This document shows, one piece after another, positions 55,601 through 64,000 of a stretch of DNA of 64,000 nt. Position numbers and translations under genes: made by a program. Position 1 is the stretch's first letter. Each line of letters starts with the position of its first letter. The DNA lies in NCBI RefSeq assembly GCF_000003815.2, contig NC_049985.1:5087502-5151501 (forward strand), written 5' to 3'. This DNA comes from Branchiostoma floridae (Eukaryota; Chordata; Leptocardii; Amphioxiformes; Branchiostomatidae). The notes under the pieces were generated by a model that was not told the DNA's origin, searched no databases, and saw only the letters and a list, made by a program, of their open reading frames with translations.

Positions 55601-58600
55601 TGTTACACAGGCCGCTTCATCAGGAATTTAAAACTGTGTTTCCATCACTGTATCCATCACATTTTACAGTATGCTACTAAAGCGCTGCCGTGAACTTAAA
55701 ATCACCACGTTCTCTCCATATTCTCCCAAGTGCAACATAAAATCAATGCAATCTTAAGGGTATTGTTATGACAAGGTTGAAGGTTTGACATCGTATATTG
55801 AATAGCATTCGTTTTGTGTAGGGGGAGGTATTCCAAGATGGATGCTGATCAACCTGAAGGTTACAGCAGAAGAAAGAGGGTACAGAGTGAAGGAGCGGGA
55901 AGGATACCTCACCGGGGGGTACAGCAACGTCCTGTTTGGTGACATAGGATCCAAGAGACTTCTCAGGCACAAGGAGGCTATGGATGCCGCGATCCACAGT
56001 GGCCACAACAAGGTGAGTACAAGTATGACAACAGTTACATGTAATGCTAGTTCACCTTTATCCGTTGGGTAACCTATATCCGTTGCTTTTAACAACAGGG
56101 TATTTGGGGATATCACGTCAACGGACGTTTGTTTCAAATTGCAATATTTTCAGTATATAGCAGTTTAAAACTACCACCCTCCGACTTGATGTGCCTAAAT
56201 ACCCTGTTTTGAAAACCAACGGATATAGGTTACCCCGCGGATAAAGGTGAATTAGCGCAATATGGCATTGAATGGATGCGTGGTGTCAGGCTGGCAGACA
56301 TAGAGAATTCATGGGTTTGCTTCCTGACATTCCTGGCTAGATGTTGTATGATACCTTTTCAGGGGTACTCAAGATGACTTTCCTTGAAAAGTGTAAAAAT
56401 AGCCTATTATTAGGTAGTTACATAACTTTGGCTTGGAAGATAAAATGCAGTAGAAAGAGAAGGACTGGCTTCGTCTTCCAATACTGTGCCCAAGACACAG
56501 TGGATAACAACCCAGTGTCCCTACAGTCTCAAAAAGACTATAATGGGACTACCTTTACCTTTTTTTTAATGTAGTTATGAGTCAGTGAGTGTGTGAGGCC
56601 TGCTGATGTAACACTAGTTCACCTTTATCCGCGCGGTAACCTATATCCGTTGTTTTTAAAAACATGGTATTTAGGAAAACTAAGTCGACGGACAGAGGTT
56701 TCAAACTGCAATATTTGCATTAGAATTTGAAACCATGCACTGATTGTCGACTACGTAGTACCCTGTTCTCAAGCACAACGGATAAAGGTTACCCGCCGTA
56801 TAAAGGTGAAGTAGCGTTAGCATTATGTTAGAATCTGTTGATTCAGAAAGAAACTGTGTAATGCAAGAGTTACAGAATGTTTTTTCATCCAGATTTTTCT
56901 CTGAGTTAAACAAAACTGAATTAGTGTTAGAATTGTTACGGACAAGTGTCACAGTCACTGATACTAGCCAAAGCTATCATGAAAGGAACCATTCAGGTAC
57001 GCAATGGAAAAGATGGGAGGATTATATCAGAAGATGGACAGGCACAAAACTAAGTGAAACACAGAAAAAGAGGTAACCCAGAAGGGTGGAGAAAACTTGT
57101 TGCCTGTTCTCCAATGGTCAAACAGTCAGACTAAGGGATGGATGAGATGAGATGAGAGTTTATCCCTGCTTCTAGAAAGTCAACTGGCTATAGGAATAGA
57201 TCTGTTGTCACACAAACTAAGTCTAAAACACGTTTGCATGAAAGATCTTCCACTAAAATAATGCAACACAGCATTGCCACTCTGTAGAGAATATATTCAG
57301 TGTTTCGTATATCATACAGGAATTGATGTTCATGTGTAGGTCTGAATGATACACCCCCTCCCCTCCAGGTGGCATTCAAAGTTGTGCAGCACTCGTTTCT
57401 GGTCGAAGGGGAAAATAAAATCAAAAGGGACGAGGATCAGGTCTCCGCCATTGAGGCAGAGATGAAAGTGCTAGAGAGGACCAGGAACAAACCCCACCAT
57501 AACCTCGTAAGTTCCTCTGTGTTTTATCTTTGTTTTGTCTTTGTAGATCATTCACACGCCTGGTGACAAAAAGCAGCTTACTCATCTTGTTCACTTTTAG
57601 TCAAGAAAAAAATAAAGCCCCATGGCAACATGTGTGAACTTGGTAACATGTGCAACATTCCTCTGTGATTATATCTTAAGTTTATGTTCCTTTTTTTGCA
57701 TCTTTTTTTTCACCTTGAACCAAATGACTGATAGTCAGAAAGGAAACATATAAGCACAAATTGGTATTACAACAAAACGATTACTTTAGAGAAGGGTTGT
57801 TACATTATGCATGTTTTGAACCTGATTCTAGCATTATATTACACATGTATTGAAAGTTGATGTTTTCTCTAACAGTTAAGAAGTTTACAAAACAGTTCAG
57901 TTTGAGTGTAAATTTGTTCTCAAGTAAATCATTATATTATGGAGTGGTGCTGCACCAAATATCAGTACCAAGGACAGCCTGACCAAAGGCACTAGCCTTC
58001 AATGTTCAGTACCAAGGACAGACAAGCAAGAGGGCAACCAAACCTCACCTTTAAATATGAAAAACAGCTTTGCTGGAACATAACCAAACTTTGCTGTCAG
58101 TATCAAGGGCAGCCAAGTAGGAGTGGCAAACCTTAATGTTAGGTACCAAGAACAGACTCTCAAAAGGCAACCAAATCTCAATGTTCAGTACCAAGGTTAT
58201 CCAAGAAGGAGGGCAACCAACCTCACTGTTCAGTACCAAGGACAGCCTAGCAGAAGACATCCAGACCTCACTGTCAGTACCAAGGACAGGCTAGCAGGAG
58301 TTCAACCAGACCTCACTGCTCAGTACCAAGGACTGGCAAGCAGAATGCAACCAATCTCCATTGTTAAGTACCAAGGACAACCTAGAAGGAGGGCAACCAA
58401 ACATCACTGTTCAGTACCAAGGACAACCAAAAAGGAGGTCAACCAAAACTCACTGTTCAGTATCTAAAGCAGCTTTGCTGGAACATACCCAAACTTTGCT
58501 GTCAGTATCAAGGGCAGCCAAGCAGGAGTGGCAAACCTTACTGTTAGGTAGCCTTGAAAAAGAAACTAAACTTGGCAATTGTGCCCTTGTTACTGACCAT

Positions 58601-61600
58601 GGCAGGTGAACTGCAACATTGTTAAGTCAGGTTAACTATATACATCACAGTGTACATATCAGTACCCAAGACAAGTCCACAACAGACCACCTACCTTGCA
58701 TCAGTATGACTCTATTGACAGTTTTCCCTTGTTGTGTATCACAGCTGAACCTGGTGGACTACTGGATAAACAACGTGATTGTTGTCATGGTTGTGCCAAA
58801 GGCAGAAGGGACGGACCTCTGCTACTACGTGGAGGAACAGAAGCCATGCTCCTGTCTCACCAGAGTCCACTGTACCTGCACAACTGGCTTACCTGAAACT
58901 GTTGCAAGAGGCCTCTTCTTACAGATTGTTGAAGGCCTTAGGTATCTTCACCGTAAGGGCATATTTCACCGGTAAGTGGGCAATCTCTTTTGACATTAAA
59001 ACAACAGACCTTTCAACAAGACTACAAGACTACGAGTTAAGACCAGATTTTCTACAATTGGAAAAAGAAAGGAATGAATTCAAAGAGAAATGAAATAATT
59101 TGTAACCTTTCTTTTGGAACTTATTTGGTCCTTGCTGCTTAAATTTTTGATCATTTTCACTCAGTTAGTTTTATTCATTTTATTTATTTGCTAATGTCTT
59201 CATTTATTTCTATATTTAGAATTTTGTTATACTTTATCTTACAGAGTACTTATAGTGTTTCTATCATACATTTGATCTTTGTTTTCATTTGTTATGCAGA
59301 ACTTGAGGTAGCCATAGCTTCTTTTATTTTCTTTACCTTTGTTGAAGAAGCAGCTTTCCTTCCCCTCATTTAGAGATCTGAAATGCGAGAATATCCTCAT
59401 GGATAGGTATGGAACGGCCAAAGTGTGTGGTGAGTGTAGGCGTAGGGATTTCAGAATTAGCTCACTTTGTTAGGATACATTTGAAACTTAGACAGTGGCT
59501 TCTAGGTAGTTAGGAAAGTGGCCCATACCAGCCAAAGTAAAAGAAAATTTGGAAAGTTTGAGTCCAGGATATTTGAATATCCACAGTTCAGTTTTATGCG
59601 CAGCTATTTCACATTCAATTTATGCAGTTATCTAGAAAGTTTTTAGTTGCAGAAACCATTGAAACATTTCAGTGCCCATGCATTTCACTCATAGTAAGCA
59701 AATTGCCAATATGAAGAGACCATGTTAACAATATATTGAATGTGGAATATGGAATGGTTGGTAAATTTAAATTTGCTAGAAAGGAAAAGACATTTGGCAA
59801 CATGATTGAGTTTTCTGTACATCATATATGCATCTCAAAAGTTTGGTATTTTTTTCTCCCTTTATGACCATCATTCTCCCATCATGGCCAGAAATATCTG
59901 ATGCCAAACCTGTTTAAAGTGACCACTCAAGGCACACACATGAAAATGGTAACAGTATACAGGTGGCCTCTGTAGACAAGGTTCTTCATATTGGTTCTTA
60001 ATGGGAATAATGTACGAGATGTCCCGAAAGTGCCCACATTGGCCATGTGGTCCTCAATCAGAGGTAGTCACTAGACTGAGTACTGGTTTGACTGTACAAT
60101 TTGAAGAACAAAGATTGCCACAAAAGTGCAACTATGAACCTTGCTGTAATCTGAATGTTATGTACATTTTCAGTATTGTTCAATTATCATATTATAGTCT
60201 GTACTCTGTAGATCATATCGGAGGTTTTTGATGGCCAGACTGCACCACTTTTTTTCAAGGGTTCAGGTTTTAGATCATTGAAGTAATTCTATAGGGTCTT
60301 ACATTTCCATGGTCACAATAGATGCTATAATTATCTCTACAGTTCACTATGCCTTTAACTTTATAAGTTGACTCCTACTCACTTATCTGCATGCATATTT
60401 GTCACTTCTTAATCATCATCATGGTATTGTATTACATTGTAGAAGTCATCAGGGATAATATGCAAAAATAGTGCTTTCATACATGGAGATTTACTGTTCA
60501 ATTTCAACCTCTTCTTTCGATAGATTTTGGTTTGGCGATCACGTGCCGCCGTCCGCTTGGCCACTTCAGAATTCGCCAAGACTGCGTGGGGACACACCCC
60601 AACATATGCCCTGAAGCGCTGCGGGGCCACCACTACTCCCCTAAACAGGCGGACCTCTACGCCCTGTAAGTACAATTCAGCATTACTTGTTTCTAATCAT
60701 TTGGAGATAAATTACATGGTTCTAATAAAACACTATCCATGTGTGCGGTGACGGCGTTTCTAAAAGGAATGGAAAACCTCTGAGGCTCTTATGCTGTAGG
60801 CTACAGTTACCACTGTAGCTATTTTCTATTGTTGCAGTAGAGGATGAAACATATGACATAATTATATAGTTCATACAGAAAATTAATATGAACTTCAGGG
60901 TGTCCAGCATTATGTGCTGCACTGAAAATGATGTCCAATTTCAGATACCATTAGAAAGTATATTGAATTGATCCTTGCCAAATATATCATAATTATAGTA
61001 ATCACCATCTGAATCCGGTTGATGAGTGTAAAATGTGCACATATGTACTTTTCTCTGTTTTGCTGTGCAAAGTTACATATAGCATTCTGCTAACCGATTT
61101 GATAAGTGTTTTTTTACGTTACACAGACTAGCATTCTGCATAGAATCCAATGCAAGCTGAATTATCAGACGCATCTTGAACTATTGAGATGAACATGCAT
61201 CTGAACTCAGAGTGTGAACATTGTCTTGCACTCCCCAGGCATGAACATATTAGCAGTAGCAATCACAATGTATCATTCCCCCACTGTTTGAATATTCTCT
61301 CAGTAGTGCTGCCCCCAGTGCAATTACAATACAATGCACACCTCATATTACAGAGTATCATTTAATAGCAATCACTGTAACATAATTAGGAATTCTTTGT
61401 TGTATCAGCGGCACCTTGCTTCATCATATGGCGGTTGGCCGCCGGTTCTACCAGGTTCCCTATAACGAGGCCAATCATGCGCAGACACAAGCTGTGCTGA
61501 AGCAGCTGCACCGGTGGCGAGGCCGCCCCCCGATCTGCCAGGAGTTTGTGTCCTCAGGTAAGACATGACAGACCACACAACTCTCACTGCTCTGTTTGCC

Positions 61601-62664
61601 ATCTTTTCAACTAAATCACAAGTACACTGCAGTACTGTTTGCCTTGATCCAAATTTTCTGTTTTATTTCTCTATGCTGGTAACGCTAGTTAACCTTTATA
61701 CACCGGGTTACATTTATATCCGTAATATAGACGAGGGTATTTCAGGATATCAAGTCGACGGACGGAGGTCTCAAACTACATTATATTGGACAAAATGCAA
61801 TTTGAAAACACCGTTCCTCAACGTAATACCTTACAAATATCCTGTTTTGAAGAAATAACGGATATTATATAAGGTTACCCCGCGAGTAAAGGTGACCTAG
61901 CGTTAAGTCTGTGCCTGTGATTTCGCAGCATCTGCATCACCCATTGTCCCATTCTTGGGGCAGCATTATCATTTGTTTGTTACAAGGCTTGAATTGTTCC
62001 CACTGGGAGATTTGAAGGGTCAGGTAATTTGCTATCTTGCTATCAATGTACATTGGTTTGATGCATTTTGTACTTGAAATATTTCAGATTTAGTCAAACT
62101 TATCTACTCCCTGACCAATGAGGAGGGAAACAGACGACCAAAACTGAAGGCTGTGAAAAAGTCGTCATGGCTCCAGAACAGAGAAACAACTGCCCCACAC
62201 CTGATGGACCAGGCCTGCCTGGCACACCGTCGGGCTGTGCTGACAGCCCGGCTGGGGAAGGAAAAAGATCCCAACAAACTCAGAAGGATCAGGTTAATAC
62301 TTTTTTTTTATAATTCTTTATTATATTTTCGCTGATAAATATAACAGTCACACACAGAAAAATGAAGAGCCTCCCTTAAATACCAACCTATCCAAGTCTA
62401 CCAGCCTCATTGTATACTTAACAGCTCATATAATGTAATTATGATTATGTCATTACTTATGTTATTCATTTCGTTTATTAAATCATTAGATATCATTTAT
62501 CACATTACATGTCATCTTTTCATATATTAAGCATTGTATCATCACTCACTTATTCATTTCAGTGTTGTAATCAAATATCATTATCATATCATTTCTATAT
62601 TCTTTACAGGTTGATACTTAGTACATGCATGGGCACAGAGGAAAAGCCTCGCGGAGAGAGCTGA
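52689..62664 (+). CDS. Protein kinase with N-terminal Thr/Pro/Glu repeat array (839 aa)
   Basis: Exons 52689-54015, 55141-55170, 55822-56012, 57369-57506, 58745-58971, 59374-59429, 60524-60665, 61409-61557, 62088-62292 and 62610-62664 sum to 2520 nt and close in frame at TGA. Residues 1-96 are basic and of unknown fold. About 97-335 is an 8-residue repeat. The kinase domain starts in exon 3 (YLTGGYSNVLFG as glycine loop). It has VAFK (Lys520), an alpha-C Glu near 545-547, HRDLKCEN (639-644), DFGLA (657) and CPEAL as the APE equivalent. All catalytic residues are present, so it should be active. HRDLKCEN is common in CAMK-group kinases such as TSSK, but the rest does not match a family I can name. 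The 30-nt second exon is symmetrical and could be skipped. The start is the first of two adjacent ATGs; a GTG further upstream in frame is not needed. Confidence 0.85.
52978..53693 (+). repeat. In-frame 24-bp coding minisatellite, about 30 units
   Basis: The unit encodes T-(T/I)-T-P-E-V-P-E. About 29 intact copies and one degenerate copy follow each other without a frame break. Variation is nearly limited to ACC/ATC (Thr/Ile) and ACG/ACA (silent). Because the unit is 24 bp and stop-free, the other two forward frames and one reverse frame are also open; these are shadows. The peptide would be an acidic, extended, potentially O-glycosylatable or phosphorylatable spacer. Confidence 0.95.
54016..55140. 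other. Kinase intron 1
   Basis: A 54115-54310 stretch repeats ATTGACAGNATGTTTCTNTC-like units about six times (roughly 35-45 bp), a diverged minisatellite. The remainder is AT-rich with nothing recognised. Confidence 0.5.
55171..55821. other. Kinase intron 2
   Basis: Carries a relic of MITE family B at about 55668-55750 (ACAGTATGCTACTAAAGCGC and TGCCGTGAACTTAAAATCAC). Otherwise nothing recognised. Confidence 0.4.
55822..62292 (+). CDS. Kinase catalytic domain and tail exons
   Basis: Exon 55822-56012 holds the N-lobe start. 57369-57506 holds VAFK and helix C. 58745-58971 holds the hinge, an unusual Cys-rich stretch (CSCLTRVHCTCTTG) and helix E to the His of HRD. 59374-59429 is the catalytic loop, 60524-60665 runs from DFG to helix F, and 61409-61557 and 62088-62292 hold the remaining C-lobe and a basic tail (NRRPKLKAVKKSSW). 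Phases agree at every junction. Confidence 0.85.
56042..56260. mobile_element. Palindromic MITE, family A copy 7
   Basis: TAATGCTAGTTCACCTTTAT at the left and ATAAAGGTGAATTAGCGCA at the right. It sits 30 bp inside the intron after the donor at 56013. Confidence 0.82.
56440..56575 (+). mobile_element. 5'-truncated SINE copy
   Basis: CCAATACTGTGCCCAAGACA, CAGTGGATAACAACCCA and GGGACTACCTTTACC match the 3' half of the SINE at 44602-44880, followed by a T run. Confidence 0.7.
56609..56819. mobile_element. Palindromic MITE, family A copy 8
   Basis: TAACACTAGTTCACCTTTAT at the left and ATAAAGGTGAAGTAGCGTTA at the right. It lies in the same intron as copy 7. Confidence 0.82.
57955..58510. repeat. 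Intronic minisatellite, about 48-bp unit
   Basis: The block CACTGTTCAGTACCAAGGAC followed by AGCCNAGNAGGAGGNCAACC recurs about a dozen times. Most spacings are near 48 bp, so one frame stays open for over 100 codons. Indels break the frame elsewhere, and there are no splice sites to join it to the kinase. Confidence 0.75.
59430..60523. other. Kinase intron between catalytic-loop and DFG exons
   Basis: No repeat or coding feature recognised. Confidence 0.5.
60666..61408. other. Kinase intron between DFG and helix F exons
   Basis: No repeat or coding feature recognised. Confidence 0.5.
61680..61905. mobile_element. Palindromic MITE, family A copy 9
   Basis: TAACGCTAGTTAACCTTTAT at the left and AAAGGTGACCTAGCGTTA at the right. 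The interior AAGTCGACGGACGGAGG is typical of the family. Confidence 0.83.
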
Positions 62665-63044
62665 ATTCAGATGATGGGGGAAACAATCATGACGATATTG
62701 AGGAGAGACACAGCAACACCGGGCATGCTGTATGTAGCATCCCATCGTCACGTGTTATTGTAGAGGGGGGACTAGATTAACAAACAACATGGTAGGAATG
62801 CTTTGCTAACTGAAAGCTTATCTTCAAGTAGTTTAGATCTCAAGAATTCAGCACTTTGTTATCTTTAGGTGGAAGTAATTGTCTCAATTTACTATTAAAA
62901 AATTCTATAAAAAAAAGATATGATATTAATGATATGAACATGTTCTTAAACGGTGTGCCAATAAGTAAGGAAGGCCACATCCCTTTGTACAAACACACAG
63001 TAATGAGACAATTACAGAAACCCGGTGGCCTGGTCCCCAAGAAA
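62665..63044. other. 3' flank of the kinase gene
   Basis: No AATAAA signal is seen before the minisatellite, so the transcript end is not located. Nothing else recognised. Confidence 0.4.
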
Positions 63045-64000
63045 TAGGGGTATTATAGCAATTGTGGAAATGCTATCAGAGACTGAGTATCCGCCCCATG
63101 GCATAGGGGTATAATATAGCTGTGGAAATGCTATCAGAGACTGAGTATCCGCCCCATGGCATAGGGGTATAATATAGCTGTGGAAATGCTATCAGAGACT
63201 GAGTATCCGCCCCATGGCATAGGGGTATAATATAGCAGCTGTGGAAATGCTATCAGAGACTGAGTATCCGCCCCATGGCATAGGGGTATAATATAGCTGT
63301 GGAAATGCTATCAGAGACTGAGTATCCGCCCCATGGCATAGGGGTATAATATAGCAGCTGTGGAAATGCTATCAGAGACTGAGTATCCGCCCCATGGCAT
63401 AGGGGTATAATATAGCAGCTGTGGAAATGCTATCAGAGACTGAGTATCCGCCCCATGGCATAGGGGTATAATATAGCAGCTGTGGAAATGCTATCAGAGA
63501 CTGAGTATCCGCCCCATGGCATAGGGGTATAATATAGCAGCTGTGGAAATGCTATCAGAGACTGAGTATCCGCCCCATGGCATAGGGGTATAATATAGCA
63601 GCTGTGGAAATGCTATCAGAGACTGAGTATCCGCCCCATGGCATAGGGGTATAATATAGCAGCTGTGGAAATGCTATCAGAGACTGAGTATCCGCCCCAT
63701 GGCATAGGGGTATAATATAGCAGCTGTGGAAATGCTATCAGAGACTGAGTATCCGCCCCATGGCATAGGGGTATAATATAGCAGCTGTGGAAATGCTATC
63801 AGAGACTGAGTATCCGCCCCATGGCATAGGGGTATAATATAGCAGCTGTGGAAATGCTATCAGAGACTGAGTATCCGCCCCATGGCATAGGGGTATAATA
63901 TAGCTGTGGAAATGCTATCAGAGACTGAGTATCCGCCCCATGGCATAGGGGTATAATATAGCAGCTGTGGAAATGCTATCAGAGACTGAGTATCCGCCCC
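63045..64000. repeat. Minisatellite with 58/61-bp units, open at the window end
   Basis: About 16 units of GGGGTATAATATAGC, optional AGC, then TGTGGAAATGCTATCAGAGA and CTGAGTATCCGCCCCATGGC. Units are almost identical. The only variation is presence or absence of the AGC triplet, apart from the first, more diverged unit. The array continues past position 64000. Confidence 0.95.

Noticed and set aside
63045-64000. CRISPR array with 58-61 bp period
   Set aside because: The whole unit is conserved with no unique spacers; it is a plain tandem minisatellite.

Overview
The window looks like nuclear DNA of a cephalochordate (amphioxus, Branchiostoma). Three things point there. All genes are intron-rich with GT-AG introns. 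The non-coding DNA is packed with small palindromic transposons, tRNA-derived SINEs and minisatellites. Several intronic repeats reiterate an exon-intron boundary, a habit I recall being described for amphioxus ('mirage' minisatellites). The species assignment is inference and could not be checked. All three genes lie on the + strand.

Layout. 1-9410: repeats only, no coding exon recognised. 9411-39305: one large gene of about 18 coding exons for a FRMPD4-type scaffold (WW, PDZ and FERM domains, then a long disordered acidic and proline-rich tail and a helical C-terminus). Its first exon or exons are not recognised. 39306-44462: 3' UTR and intergenic DNA. 44463-49823: a four-exon gene for a predicted secreted, heavily glycosylated 1037-residue protein related to bacterial VioB/RebD (2-imino-3-(indol-3-yl)propanoate dimer synthase family), with the C-terminal ferritin-like domain in one 2.7 kb exon. 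49824-52688: intergenic, with a CA microsatellite. 52689-62664: a ten-exon gene for an 839-residue protein kinase with all catalytic motifs and an N-terminal array of about 30 copies of an 8-residue Thr/Pro/Glu repeat. 63045-64000: a 58/61-bp minisatellite that runs off the window.

The exon models were built by hand from splice sites and reading phase. The VioB-like model (3114 nt) and the kinase model (2520 nt) close exactly in frame. The FRMPD model closes in frame except near 37.1 kb, where either a 113-nt intron or a 1-nt indel must be assumed.

The most striking observations are: (1) at least seven exon boundaries of the FRMPD gene have partial copies in the neighbouring intron, carrying decoy splice sites and, once, expanded into an 86-bp tandem array; (2) an intron-bearing, signal-peptide-bearing VioB-like gene in an animal; (3) a kinase with a long in-frame minisatellite; (4) nine copies of one palindromic transposon family in 64 kb, one placed five bases into a splice donor. 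The three genes show no obvious functional link.
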